Origin: Mauremys mutica
Lineage: Eukaryota > Chordata > Testudines > Geoemydidae
DNA: 64,000 nucleotides
Direction: 5' to 3'
Assembly (NCBI RefSeq): GCF_020497125.1
Contig: NC_059084.1
Span: forward strand, 31,650,203 to 31,714,202
Positions 11,790 to 25,073 of the stretch are shown here, one piece after another; positions within the stretch are counted from its first letter, which is position 1; every line of letters starts with the position of its first letter. The notes beneath the pieces are model-generated. The model made no database searches, was not told the DNA's origin, and saw only the letters and a list, made by a program, of their open reading frames with translations. Both the position numbers and the translations under genes were made by a program.

Positions 11790-14700
11790 TGTTATCCGCT
11801 ATGTGAGCTAGCCACTAGAACAGGATGCCACATATTTTGCCTGGGAGTTACACAATTAGTTGCTAAAGAGCAGTAGGATGTTGATATTCATCCTGGGTAT
11901 CTATTCCAGGATCTGGAAGGAAGATGTTATCTAGTGGTTATAGACAGGATAGCTAAATCCATAGATTTGGCACGTTCATTCTGAGAGGCAGTGAGTCTCA
12001 GTGAGTAAGATTTGGATCTACTGAATCTGGAACCTGCTTACTATTCTGCTTATCACAGACAATGTGAACTCTCTGTTAACCTACTTGTGTAATGAGGAAA
12101 AATGATTGTATTTGCCAGTCCTTCTAGAACAAGGTATGAGTGCCTGCCCAATAAAGGACTCCAGTTTCCAGAAATATGAACAGAAATCAGGTGAGAGACC
12201 AGAATTCATGGTCCCCTAGCTCCCAGGTCAGTTTACCTTCCCTAAACTACAGGATATTTGTGGGGAAGTCAACCTCTTCCTTCCCCTCCCTGCCTCTTAC
12301 CCTGATGAGGGAGGGAAGGACACTTGAGAACTATGAATGCAGGGACTGGGACCAATCTGGAAGTGAAGACTAAGGAACAGGAGGTATAATCCATCAAACA
12401 AGAGGAATTCAAAAATAAAAGAAATCCTCCTCTCCTTGAATTGCGAAGAGTGATTTAAAAGGAAGGTGTACTCACCACCATTTATGGATTTTGTTTTAAA
12501 ATCTCTTCAGAAATATATTAAATGTTTGGCTAAACTGAAGTTAGTTGTTCTAATCTTATGTCAATACTTTCTAGAAGTCCCACAATGTGAGTGTGAATTA
12601 AAAATGCAAAGCAGAAATCCTTAAAATCAAGCTTGCTTGTTCAATTTTACCAAGAATAATATGAGCTAGGTGAAATTTTTTTTCTAAATAGAAGCGTTAG
12701 AATATACTATGAATAAGTTAACTACTACTTCTGTATTATTCAAACTGCCATGATGTCTACAAAAGCAAATCTGCATCTGAAACAATGTATACTTCATATT
12801 AAAAATGCCAACATTATTTGTCTGATTTGGGAGAAATATTAACTGACAGATCGTTTATGGTAAGACTATAAAAAGAGTCAAACTAGGTATTTATTATAAT
12901 ACTGAAATTTAAGAGCAGTACTACTGAATTGTTATAAAAGAGCTGAACTTATGTGATTATAATACTCACCTAGAAAAGACCTGTTGCTTATATAGTTGAA
13001 AACATTTCAAATGTTTAACCTATGACTGCAGGAAGGAAAAAAAAGTCATATCAGTGCTATAACAAAGGTATTTTAAAGTTCTGAAAAACAGTTACCTAAA
13101 GGAGTAACTTTTAGTCCCCAAATAATACAGCTAACACCTTCAGGAACTCCCAACTTTTAAATGTGAAAGTACTGTAAATACTGAGGCTTAGTAACTGTTC
13201 AGTGCAATCCTTGTTAAAAGACATACCTTTATTTTGTATTTGTATGCCTTTAAATATCAAAAGTCTTACACTAATTACTTTATCTTTTACCAAGCAGAAG
13301 TTGTTTTGTCCACACTGCCTCTCAGTTGGTGAGCCAACCACCGCAGAAGAGCTTTGGGAGCGTTAACGAAAAGCTTAATTACTACAGAATACCTATCTTC
13401 CACCCTTGATCTTTGCGCAACCCTCCCATTGTTACTAGTTAAAATTCTGCTGTGTACTAAACAGGAGAGCAGGGTCTTAAACTTATATCCGGAGCTATAC
13501 TTTTAAAATGGAATTTGACTCTTTCCCCACAATGAATTTGACACCCCTTTAATCTAATCTGTTCTAACATACTCTGCATTCTAAATACCTGTTTAAATCG
13601 TCCAGTGTTTCAGTCCATGTAAAGAGAATTTGTACAGCAGCAAACTCTTCTTAAAGCAATTCTTCTTTTCCCTTCCTGCAGCAACTCCCTATTTCAGTCC
13701 CCCCTATACTTCACTCCCACTGTCTCATAGATCTCATCTGCTAAAGCGACCACCAATTAAAGATTACATTTGAAGTGTCACTGTTTGGACTTCTACAAAT
13801 TGATGACTGACAGATATGGCAGCTAGACAGACTCCCTGACCGTAAAGGAGCGTTTGCTTGAGGTGTAGGAGATAGGCACTTCTGAAAATTTTATACCAAC
13901 TTCCATGTTCAAAAGTGACAGACATTCAGGAGCTTAAGTCACTTAGTCACTTCTGAAAATTTTACTGAGTCCAGAATTTTGGGGACAGGAGTTTTCAGTG
14001 AACCAAGCCCTTGTTTAGTGGCCAAGATAGAAGATCTTTCCACATCATCCTAGAGAGAGATCTAGTAAGTGGTTTCCTACTTGTAGGAGAATGTTCTGTA
14101 CTTCTTCAGAGCAGCTTCTCTCAGTATTATGCTCAGCCAGTCAACTTCCATGTGTCAGATACAGAGACTTGGGGTGATGGATCCTCCCCTGATTTTGAGA
14201 CAGAACATCTGGGATGTTCAGGAGTGAGAGAGGTCATACAGCGAGCTGGATGTAGCAGATCCATGACCCAGAACTGTCTCACCAAAGAAGAAGCTGTGAA
14301 AGTCACTGTGGCTGTAATTTGTCTCATCTTTCTGATAACTGAGGATGAGAGGAGTCAGTGGGGAAGTCACACAAGACCGGACCAAGAAAGGCATCTGGGA
14401 GAGAACCTAGACTTCTTCCCCCTTTCTCTGGGGCAGAATAGGCAGCACGTGTTTTGCCACCAACCAGAATAAGACTACCTCAAGAGAACCTCACCTTCAG
14501 AAAAGGATTTTCAGAGAATCCTCCATGGACCACACATGATGAGCTGTGTACTGCCTGATGCAGTAAACTGCTAGGCTACTGCTCGCTCCGATGTGTGTGA
14601 AGGGCTGTCACGTTTAGCATCAAATAACGCCATCAGCTTCAAAATTTGATTGCTTCCTGACACAGAGGGGAGGGGAGATCAAGATCTATGTATTGTATCT

Positions 14701-16995
14701 GAAGACTGACACTTCAGTAAAGGAAAGAAATTTGTAAGCAAGACTGCCCTGTTCTTTAATATATTTATGTGAAGAGCTGACTCAAGACCCCAGACCCTGA
14801 GTGTGCAAAATGATCAAAGTATAATCTCCATCCTTATGTGGTAACATCTGTTACCTGTATCGCTGAAGAAAAAAGGAAAGCGAAAGGGCATCCCCTTTGC
14901 AGACTGTCTCCAGGTTTCTCCACCACCTCATAGAGGAAAGGATGGCCGCAACAACGAGATCCTTGTCCATATGAGACTAAGGACTGGAATGCTGACTTCA
15001 GTGAATGTTAGAAAGGGTGCAGATGAAGCCTATCAAGAGTCCGAGGACATCCTCATCAATCAGCACAGCTACCCCGCCTAGCTACTTTAACTGCAAGTTT
15101 TCAAGTAGTTTGTATCCTCTTCTTCCACCAACTGCTCGATAACTGGTGTTCAGTAATTCTGTGTAGTCTTGCAATGCCCTATAATCACTGCAAGGACACC
15201 AATTAGGAGTAATGTTTCATAAGGAGACAATGATAGGCAAGATGGCCCTGAATCTGGGTTAAGGTCCTCATCAGGAACCTTCCACTCTTCCTAATGAAAT
15301 CTTTGGCCAGTCCATTAGTAGACCTGACTTGGGAAGAAGTTCTAGGTAATCTCTGAGGAGACCTAATAGTGAGGCACTCTTTCAGGAAAGGTAGATGGAG
15401 CACAAATTTCCTGGTAACACCATACCACCACCCTCTGGGGATGCCCCTGGTGTAGTTGTAGGACCTGAGAAGAGTCAAGAGGACCATCAGATTATCTAAA
15501 AGGGGGAACTGTACAGTGGGCTTCAAATGTCAATTCTGGATGACTACAAGAATGACCGCAACCCCTTAAGTGGAGTTGTACACGCAGGAGTTCCAAGAAT
15601 GCCACAGAGGAAGAATAAATGAAGTCAAATGTGATGCAGATCTCCCCAGATTAGGGAACATTCAGATGGCATGATCAGAGCATCTTAGCACTAAAGGCAC
15701 CAATGTGGTCAGTACTGGTATAAGGGGTATCAACACCTAGACAGATGACACAGGAAAAGAGCCTGGTAATGCCTCCAATGCAAGGGATGATAGCACTGAG
15801 GCAAATGGTGCCTTGGAAACCCAGGCCTCCACGGCATAAGCCAATTCTACGTCCAGTCCTGAGATGTGCTGCCCAGGACAGTCATAACTCGTTTTTCTTC
15901 TTCCCTGGAAGAGAGGACGATAACTGGCACTGAGTCACCTTTCGAACAACATTCTGTTCTGCCTAAAGAGCTCAGTGCCAAAGTCAATGTGGCAATGAGA
16001 GCCAGTGCAGAGTGCACAGATACTAATGTGCTTGGCTTCGGGGACCATGAGCAGATCAGAGAGGGAGCTAACCCCACCACACCCATCCCAGTGACACAGG
16101 ATCAAATGTGTCAAGTTCTGGCTTGTGGGAGCACTAAAGGAGCAAGACCCCTTAGTGGAAGTAGTCTGATGCTCGGAATCTGATGCCACCTTTCCTTACC
16201 ATTGATGGGGCTGTACCTAGCCCAGAGGATCCTGTTATAGAAGGACCACCAGAGCGAATATCAATTAGGCACATTCCCTTCTTTTGCAGAACAAGAACTG
16301 AGTGTTGCCATTGCAGGAGCAACAGGGTTTACAGCCCAAGGTTTTAACACCAGCCACAAAGTGAGAAAACAAGTCATGGTGCTCGCCAAGCAATCAACGA
16401 CCAACGGAGGAAAAAGAAAAAACTACCTACAGGGTAGATATTTTTTCTTTGAAAATATACAGAAAAACTAGCTAAAGGAATACAAAGTGGGACAGGTCTT
16501 TTTTTTTTTTTTTTTTTTTTAAAGGAAATCTGTGAGGTAAATTTGCTACAAGGAACAGGGAAGACACTGATGAATTCCATTTCACTGCCATGGGTGGTAA
16601 AGGAACAGAGCAGTAATAGGGGGCCTGCACTCCCCTATATGCCCTCAGGTGGGGAAGGATGCAAAGGCATATACAGTGCATGTATAGACTCAGACAACAC
16701 CAGCAAAATGTTTCAAACCTGTGAACACATGGATGCACACAGAAGCAGCAATATTACACTCAGAGCTGTAGCTGTTAATCCTGCACGTCCCTATTAGCTG
16801 CCACTGTTACCTACACTGACTCAGTATCCTAAATTACCACACATGCTGATAAAATAGGATCACCTAGGCATTTCAAAGAGGAAATATTTACAAGGACAAC
16901 ATTGGCACAGAATCCATCACCACCAATAGGAATTAAATTTACGAAGACAAACTATACACAGATGCAATTTTTATTGATTATAAATATTTGATAAA
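11790..16995. other. Long stretch without recognised gene
   Basis: About 5 kb with no repeat family or exon I can name. The longest open frame is 14011-14472 (+, 153 codons), with no recognisable domain and no initiation or splice context. A pure T run lies at about 16498-16521. GC content rises around 14.0-16.2 kb, which may hint at a different origin. Confidence 0.4.
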
Positions 16996-16997
16996 AA

Positions 16998-18840
16998 CCA
17001 TAGAAATGTAGGGCTGGAAGGTACTTTAAGAAGCCATCAAGTCCAGCCCCTTGCATTGTGGCAGGACCAAATAAACCTAGATCATCCCTGACAGGTATCC
17101 ATCCAATCTGTTTTTAAAAACATCCAGTGATGGGGACTCCATAACCTCCCTTGGAAGCCTATTCCAGAGTTAACTATCCTTATAGTTAGAAAGGTTAGAT
17201 ATTAGGAAAAACTAAGTTTCTCTTATTGCAGATTAAGCCTATTACTGCTTGCCTACCTTTAGCAGACATGGAGAACAACTGGTCCCCATCCTCTTTGTAA
17301 TACCCCTTAACTTAACTGAAGACTTATCAGGTGCCCCCAAAGTCTTCTTTCAAGACTAAACATGGCCAGTTTTTTCACCTTTCCTCATAGGTCAGGTTTT
17401 CTAAACCTTTTATAATTTTTGTTGCTCTTCTCAAAACTCCGTCTAATTTCTCCATATCTTTCCTAAAGTGTGGCACCCACAACTCGACAATACTACAGCT
17501 AAGGCTTCACCAGTACCAAGTGGAACAATCACCTCCTGTGTCTAACGTATGACACTCCTGTTAATACACTTAAGAATTATATTAGCCTATTTCCCCAACA
17601 GCATCATGTTACTGACTTGTATTCAATTTGTGATCCATTATAACTCATAGATCCTTTTGCAGTGCTACCACTTAGCCAGTTATTCCTCATTTTATAGCTG
17701 TGCATTTGATTTTTCTTTAAGTGAAGTACTCTGCACTTGTCTTTACTGAATTTCATCTTGTTGATTTTACACCAATTCTAAACTCTGTCAAGGACATTTT
17801 GAAATCTGATCCTGCCCTCCAAAGTGCTTGCAACCCTTCCCAGTTTGGTGTCATCTACAAGCTTTTAAAACTTACTCTCCACTCCATTATCCAAGTCATT
17901 AATGTACACACTGAATAGTACCAGACCTAGTACTGACCGCTGCAAGACCCCACTATTTAAACCCTCTCAGTTTGACAGCAAATCATTGATAACTACTCTT
18001 TGAATACAGTCTTTCCATCAGTTGTGGTCTAGATTAAATTACTGTAAAGTGGATGCACATTTCCCTAGTTTGCTTATGAGAATATCATGAAGGACTGTTA
18101 AATACCTTACTAAAAATCAAGATCTCACATCTACAGCTTCCTCCTTTATCCACTAGGCCAGTAACCTGTCGAAGAAGGAAATTAGTTTGGTTTGCCACGA
18201 TCTGTACTTGACAAATCCATGCTGGCTATTCCTTACAAACCTGCAGGTGCTTACACACTGGCTGTTTAATAATTTGTTCCAGTATCTTTCCAGGTATCAA
18301 AGTTAGGCTACTTGTCTATAATTCCTTAGGTCCTTTTTGTTCCTTTTAAAGACTAGTGCTGTTTGCCCTTCTCTAGTCTTCTGGGACCTCACCTGTCCTT
18401 CAGGAGTTCTCAAAGAAAATTACTAACAGGTCCAAGATTGCTTTAGCTAGTTCCTTGAGTACCCCAGGATGAATGTCATCAGGCCCTGCTGGCTTGAATA
18501 TATCTAATTTCTAAATATTCTTTAACCTGTTATTTCCATTTGACTTGTGTTCCTTCCCCCTTGTTGTTAATATTAATTATGCTGAGTATCTGGTCACCAT
18601 TAACCTTTTTAGTGAAAATTGAAGCAAAATAGGCATTAAACACCTCAGAGCTTCCTTGATGTAGGAAGGAAGGAGAGCTAATAATGGATGACATCTCCTT
18701 TGTCTTTTTCCTCTTACTCCAAATGTGTCACTTGCTAAGTGTAACTCATTTTGTGCCTTAGCCTTTCTGATTTTGTTCCTACATACTTGTATTATAAGAC
18801 ATGTGTTGGTCTTATTATTCATACTTCTAGTTCTGTTCTG
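16998..18840 (-). mobile_element. Antisense CR1 LINE, 3' 1.8 kb
   Basis: The plus strand starts with the complement of a CR1 3' end (tagaaatgtagggctggaag) and continues through the complement of the ORF2 reverse transcriptase region (for example aaagtgtggcacccacaact, and tggcttgaatatatctaatt). Frames are broken throughout. It is 5'-truncated at about 18840. This is an old copy with many substitutions. Confidence 0.85.
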
Positions 18841-20030
18841 ACCTAAGACATTGTTAGGAACAATAAGACTGCAAGTTTCCCATTAAAAGGAAAATCCTGA
18901 AGCAACCTTAATTGTTGAGCAGTTATCAACACCTATCATTCAAATGTTTTTATAGGTGTCGAATACATAACTACTGATGTGTAGACAAATACAATGAAAT
19001 CTTAAAATCAAAATCTTTTGCAAAAACTAATAAAATAAAGAAAAACATCCGTTTTTGCAAGGTAAGTAGCAGAAGTCAAGACAATCCTGTAGGCAACCAA
19101 GCAAAACAAGTTTTAGATTACAAGGAATAAAGGAGGTAAAACTAAATAGATGCCACACAAACAACAGCAGTCTACAATGAACTATGCACTAAGAAGGCTC
19201 AAGTCTGAGACCATATACTATGCTGAAGCATACAATATCCATAAGTGTGCAAAATTTGATCTCTTCTGTTAAATGTGTCACTTGAATTGTTCAAGAGCAA
19301 TTATCATAAACTACTAAGTCTTCAAGTCACAATTATGCCCTAAGAATACAGATTAACGGGCAGAATTAATGTTACACAAACACTGACATATCCAATTTGC
19401 TTTTACTTTTCAGGGTATTACTTTCTCAATGGAAGTTTCAATTCCTCAAACTCTACTTGTAAAATTTTACCCTTTCGCTTATAGTATACAGTTCTAGTGA
19501 TGACCTTGAGTGCAAACAATACTTTTTGCTGAGCAATCACTCCAAAAATTACATATATCAACATCCTTAGAAGGGCCATGAAGAACAGTCGAAGTTAAAA
19601 ATAAATCCACGCACTAGAGACCCATCACTTCGCAACACCACTTGTCTCCACACACTACTGAAACACTCTCATGTGAACCCATATCTCCTAGAATGAAGGC
19701 TACAGCTCTACAAATCTAATTACAACCCAATATAAAAATCAGGTCCACGTCCTATTGCTTAAAACTCAAGATTATTAAAGTTCTACTCTGAGGACTCACA
19801 AGTGACCAAGAAAATTGGAAGATTTGACAGAACTTTTGTCAATAACTAGGCTTAAAGATCTCCAAGTAACTATTCATCAGCAACTATTTGATAGCCCAAA
19901 GTACTGTATAGTGTGAGAAATGGTCTCTCTGGGAGAAGGTATGTTAAGAAGAAAGTGAACATATGACAAGAGTTTAATTTCATTTCTTATGATGTTTCAA
20001 CACAGGCTGTGCCTATTATGAACAAATACT
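18841..20030. other. No recognised feature
   Basis: AT-rich sequence with short frames only; nothing I can support. Confidence 0.4.
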
Positions 20031-20038
20031 GTCTACAT

Positions 20039-20337
20039 CAGGGGTAGGCAACCTATGGTACATGTGCGAAAGGCGGCACGCGAGCTGATTTTCAGTGGCA
20101 CTCACACTGCCCGGGTCCTGGCCACTGGTCCGGCGGGATCTGCATTTTAATTTAATTTTAAAGGAAGCTTCTTAAACATTTTAAAAACCTTATTTACTTT
20201 ACATACAACAATAGTTTAGTTATATATTATAGACTTATAGAAAGAGACCTAAAACTGTTAAAATTTATTACTGGCATGCAAAACCTTAAATTAGAGTGAA
20301 TAAATAAGACACCACTTCTGAAAGGTTGCCGACCCCG
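20039..20337 (+). mobile_element. hAT MITE with perfect 8-bp target duplication
   Basis: Ends CAGGGGTAGGCAACCT and GGTTGCCGACCCCG form an inverted repeat. The flanks gtctacat (20031-20038) and gtctacat (20338-20345) are identical over 8 bp. The interior is AT-rich and non-coding. The identical duplication suggests a relatively young or well-preserved insertion. Confidence 0.92.
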
Positions 20338-20451
20338 GTCTACATTCATCCACAAACTGTTTTTTAAAGAAAACCAATTGCTTATAATCCAGAACAATAC
20401 ACTATCAGCCTGATTAAGATAAAGACAGTCAAAAGGCCCTCAGGAAACAGA

Positions 20452-20636
20452 ATCATAGAATATCAGGGTTGGAAGGGACCTCAGGGGCCATCTAGTCCAA
20501 CCCCCTGCTCAAAGCAGGACTAATCCCCAACGATTTTTTTTTTTTTGCCCCAGATCCCTAAATGGCACCCCCAAGGATTGAACTCTCAACCCTGGGTTTT
20601 GCAGGCCAATGCTCAAACCATTGAGCTATCCCTGGC
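20452..20636 (-). mobile_element. tRNA-derived SINE with CR1-like tail, antisense
   Basis: The plus strand begins with the complement of a CR1-type tail (aatcatagaatatcagggtt, then ggaagggacctca), has a T tract, and ends with the complements of box B (GGATTGAACTCTC) and box A (CCATTGAGCTATCCCTG). It is the same family as 3582-3784 in the opposite orientation. Confidence 0.87.
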
Positions 20637-20639
20637 CCA

Positions 20640-22400
20640 TGAACAACAGAATTTAAAAGAGGGTAGGGTAGAGGGAATGTAAACTGAACTCCCACAAATT
20701 AGATTTTGGATCACTTGGATTAAGTTGACCAATACACTCATCTCCAGAACAGAACCAACACTTTTTTTTTTTTAAATGAAGATTTTTTTTTAAACACCAG
20801 ACAACCTCAAATCAGGAGGACTTTGCTCTGTGCTTCCAAACAGCTAAATACAACACACAAAAAGATGCAACAACTTGACCACTTTTGCACCAGAACACAG
20901 CTATTTAAGTACAGATTTAGAACAGATCTTTTGTGCACAAGCAACATTTCACTAAAAGAATCCCAGGCCACCCAAAGCATTTCTCAAAAACTTTTAGTTG
21001 TGAACTTCTGTACAATTACCCAGAAACTAAGAGACTAATAAAAATATGTTGAGGTTATACCTATGGCATGACAGAGATATGTTCTGCAAAACTTCACATA
21101 CCACCCCAAGCCATCTAGAACATGGATTTTTCAAAGATCCTGTTTGAATCTACCCAGTCTTGTGTATAACTTTATTTTGGATCAGTGTTGTGATTTTTAT
21201 ACACAAATTCAAATTATTTTTCAGTATCTGCATAACATTTGATGCTGCACATATTAATTTGGGGACATGGAGCTACTTTTCCATGGTCAAGCTGGTTCTC
21301 AAAAGTGAGGGTTCTCAGCTGGTTCTCAAACCTGCCCATAGTGAAATGAGATGTATTGCTTTCCCATATAGCATTACCAATGCACTTCAATTCTGACCTA
21401 ACTATGTGTGTTTCTAGACTTTCTTGAACAGATTCAATTCTGCCAGATGTCCCAGTGAGTCTGTAATCCAACTTTTTTTGGGTGGGGATATAAGCAATGA
21501 TTTGAACCCAGGCTCTCTAGCACTGAGAACTCAATACAGACCCACTTAACCTATTAGTCTGAAGTAGGGGGTGGGGCAATACTCAATTCCAGGAACAGTA
21601 AGTAATACTGTATAACAAATATGTTTAAAGGGAGGAAAGCTCAGACATAACTAAATGCATTTTTCTGTGGACTTATTTTGAAGACCATTTTCTTTATTTT
21701 TACCAAACTTATGCAAAGCTGAAGTGGTAGCCAGCTAGTGAACCAACTATTAGCAGGTTAGTGATTAAAGTAAATGCCAGTTTTTGTAAACATCTTTCAA
21801 AAAGTCATATTCCTTATTTTTGTGATAAACAGTAAGTTTCCTATTAATTTTTTGCCTTCTCCTTAAGAACTGATGGACATTTTATAACCTTTCCAGAACA
21901 GCTTCGGTTTCACCAAGGCCACACATTCACTTTGATGTCTCACCTCACAGTAGAACAGAGCAGGTGGTTTCTTATAAAGCCAACAATACTAACAAAAGTA
22001 CATTAGAGACCCACAGCCTACAGGCACCCTCACTGAAAGATGCCCACAACTGTCCCATATCCAACAATCTCTGGTAACCAGTCTGTCTAAAAGAGGCTGT
22101 TTGTTGTATTTGCTATTATTGAGAAGTGGGTCTATTCAAACCAGAATGAATTACAGGTAAAGTATGACAGGATCCTCTGACACACACCTACTAGTGAAAC
22201 AATGTGATAATGTGAACCACAGAGAAGAATTTGATTGCCACAAATGCTGTAGTCAGCTCACCAAGAAGTATTGTGCTTACACCTTGTATCCAGCTGCCCT
22301 ATGAGGGTACACACACCACCATCACAACCTTAATAGTGCCCTTGCTTTTATTTCTGCCCCCTCCCAAGGCATACAAGCTTGACGTTAATTTGTTGTCACT
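20640..22400. other. No recognised feature
   Basis: AT-rich, with A/T runs near 20760-20800 and short frames only. A tRNA-like box B complement near 21500 is too weak to call. Confidence 0.4.
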
Positions 22401-23134
22401 GTCGCAGCAGAACACTCGTTGCACGCACTGAGGGAGCCGTCACTCATGTCTGCAAAGCGCCCCAAGACGCTGGCACGTTAAAGACGAGTCAGTATTCAGC
22501 TCACTCCTGTTTCCCATCCTCCGCTCCGAGGCCCCTGGAGCCAAAGCCCCGCGCCGGGGCTCACATTCAGCAGCCCGGAGCACAAAGGGGCGGAAACCGC
22601 CGGACTGTCTGCGAGAGGAAAACACGGCTCCGCGACCACGGGCACTCCACGCCCACCCGAGCGCGCCGCCTCGACTCGCAGCGGCCACAAGTGTTAGCGG
22701 AGGGCGGCTGCACTACAGGCGGCGCTGGGCGTCTCCGCGGGCTAAGCCGGGGACCCTTCCGGGCCCGCTCGCCTCGCGGGCCCCGCCAGCGCCTGCGCTG
22801 CAGGGCGCAAATACTCATCTCCACCGCGTGGGCCGCTCCGAGCCGCGCAGCTCAGAGGCGCAGGGGCCGGGCTCTGGCCCTACGGCCCCGGGCGACAGCG
22901 GAGCCCTACAAGCGCGGGCGGATACACGGGCACGCTGGGGCCCACGCCCCAGGCTGGGGCAGGAGCCACCCAGGCCTCGGGGCCTCCTCAGCCCAGTCCC
23001 TGCCCCTCCCCCCTTTGTGCGGCTGGGAGGACACGCTCCGGGCCGGGCCCGGCCTCCCCCCGAGACAGGGCCCAGCCGCGCGGGGAGGGGGCCGCTGAGA
23101 GGCGGGCCCGGCCCGGACGCTGCCGGTTTCTTAC

Positions 23135-23250
23135 CGAGGAATCTGTACGGAAAAAGGGTTAGAAAGGAGCTAATCGCCGCCCGGGCCCCGCTCCCCGCGC
23201 GAGCCCAGCGCCACCGACCGAGCAGCGCCACAAAATGGCCGCCGCGGCTG
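23135..23250 (-). other. Probable non-coding first exon with splice donor (minus strand)
   Basis: On the minus strand the sequence TCCTCG|GTAAGAAACC is a near-consensus donor, with the last exon base at 23135. The exon would begin near 23230-23250, next to a GGCGGCCATTTTG motif that resembles a YY1 site common at CpG-island start sites. No conserved protein start is evident, so it is probably 5' untranslated sequence. The next exon in the window could lie anywhere to the left. Confidence 0.55.
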
Positions 23251-23289
23251 AGGCGCCGCCGCGAGGGTGGAGGGGGCTGGCGCGGGATC

Positions 23290-23420
23290 TCAGGGGAGGA
23301 GGCGGGGCCAGTAGGCGAGGGGATGGGGCGGAGTAGAGAGAGTGGTCCCGAAGAAGGGGCGGGGCTTGGGGAGGTGCAGGTGAAGGGGCGGGGCCTGTGT
23401 TGCGGGCAGGAAGGGGCGGG
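23290..23420. promoter_or_regulatory. Cluster of GC boxes (Sp/KLF-type sites)
   Basis: Five copies of GGGCGG or GGGGCGGGGC-like motifs occur in about 120 bp (near 23299, 23326, 23355, 23385 and 23413). They lie directly upstream of the proposed minus-strand start. This arrangement is typical of TATA-less housekeeping promoters. Confidence 0.75.
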
Positions 23421-23450
23421 GCGGAACGCTCACACAGGTCTCCTTTTCCC

Positions 23451-24000
23451 TCCATTTTGGGCACGTGTTAGGCACGGTCCCTCCCTTCTGCGGGGTTCCT
23501 GCTGCTCCCAGAGGTACTTGTGCATCCAGAAAGGCAGCTGGCATAGTCCCAGCCAGTACCAGCACCAGCAGCCCAAAACACTCTGACCCCCTGATATCAC
23601 AAGCCTGACAGTCCTGTTTCCCTTGCTTGTTACCCCAAAGAGATTGGCCAAAGAGCCACCTTGTATCCCAGACACATCAGCACACTACATTCCCTGAAGA
23701 CACAGGCCCTGGGACTTCTAAGTGCATGAAACACAGGACCCAGAGTCCCCACCTGCACCATAAAGGCACTGACCCAAAAGACTCCTTCCACCCACCGTCC
23801 TTTGGGTTTTTCCTGTTGTAAATAAATTCTCACTCATACTTGTATTGTTTCACAATCTAGGTGTTAGGGCACAGAAAATGGACAAAAAAGGCAAAGTGAG
23901 AGTAGGTTGGATGAAGACAGCTAAAAAAATGAACAAGAATTTTTGCTGAGGCTCTAATTAGCAGAGCAAAGGGGTCAAAGTCTCAATAAGTTAGTTGATC
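23451..24000. other. Promoter flank, nothing recognised
   Basis: GC content drops to background. An AATAAA lies near 23821 on the plus strand, but no upstream gene is visible. Confidence 0.4.
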
Positions 24001-24004
24001 TGTC

Positions 24005-24990
24005 AGATAAGGTCGCACTACATGGCAAAAGGCCTTAAAGGTAAAGACAAGGTGCTTAAGTTTGAAGTAGTGGAGGAGGGAACCCAGTGGAACAAATTAA
24101 AATAGGGGATGATATGGTTGGCGCATGGAGCAAGGAACATAATCCCATCAGCAGTGTTTTGAATAGTCTTCAACCAGGAAGAGATTACAATAATCAAGAC
24201 ATTAGATAATGAGGCCTGAATAAGAGCCTTGGTTGGCTGGACAGATAGAAAAGGCAGAATTTTAGAAATATTATATGGAAAGAAACAACAGGAATCGGAC
24301 ACAGCCTAGATGTGTGCATCATGAGAGAGGGTCAAGTTTAATATAATGCTCATAGTACAGGCCTCATTGACTAGGAGAGAATAGTGGTGTTACTCATGAT
24401 GACAGAGAAATGGGGTGGGGAGAACATTTGGATGAGAGAAGATCAGAAGCTCAGTTTGGCCATGCTGAGTTTAAGCTGGACATCCACAAGGAAACATCAG
24501 AAAGACAAGCTAAGATGCAGAATCGGATGGTCCAAGATGGGGTTTTTTTAGTGGAAAGGTAGATTTATGAGTTTTCAGCATGAAGATGGCATTCAAAACC
24601 CATGCTTGTAGATGAAAGCACCTAGAGATAGGGTGTAGAGAAAGGCGGCTGGGGACTAAGGAAAGGTAACCTACCAAACAAGATACTGAAGATCTGATCA
24701 GAGAAGAAAGAAGAGAACAATCAGAGAGCAATGCCTCAAATGGCAACAGATAGAACTATTAAAAGTAGAGTCGTTAATGCTGTCACCGGTCACTGAGCAG
24801 TTAAGGAGAATGAGAATGGAGCAGAAACCCTGGGGTTTGGCCAAGAAGAGGTCATTTGAGATTATATTGGGAGTCATTTCAGTGGAGTACAGAAGGCAGA
24901 AACTGGATTGAGAGGGAAAAGGTGTGAGAAGAGGAACTTAAGGTAGTGGTTGTAGAAGCATGTTCAATAAGACTGAAGGTGTAAGGGAAA
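24005..24990 (-). mobile_element. L2-like LINE remnant, antisense
   Basis: The minus-strand translation in shifting frames resembles the C-terminal RT region of L2-type LINEs. A CLSDVSLWMSS segment (near 24500) is followed by KILPFLS and a LDYCN-like stretch (near 24190), and later FNLFHWVPSS (near 24080). No intact frame remains. The 5' part extends to about 24990, where a MITE inserts nearby. This family is ancient in amniotes. Confidence 0.65.
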
Positions 24991-25073
24991 TGGTGTGATA
25001 GCTGCAGAGGCAGATGTGGTCAGAGGTGAATTATTCCATGATGAGGAAGACTGAAGCATGCTTGTAATACAAA

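Larger units (their letters stand above)
22480..23450. promoter_or_regulatory. CpG island, likely host-gene promoter
   Basis: GC content and CpG density rise sharply here against AT-rich surroundings, and many CpG sites remain undecayed. That indicates germline hypomethylation, as at active vertebrate promoters. Long open frames on both strands are a by-product of low AT content. GC boxes sit at the right end and a first-exon splice donor on the minus strand at 23135, so transcription most likely runs leftward. I cannot identify the gene from this window. Confidence 0.85.

Noticed and set aside
22379..23586. Long overlapping open frames on both strands in the CpG island (up to 252 codons)
   Set aside because: High GC depletes stop codons. 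The translations are Arg/Pro/Gly-rich without domains and overlap in all frames, so they are composition artefacts.
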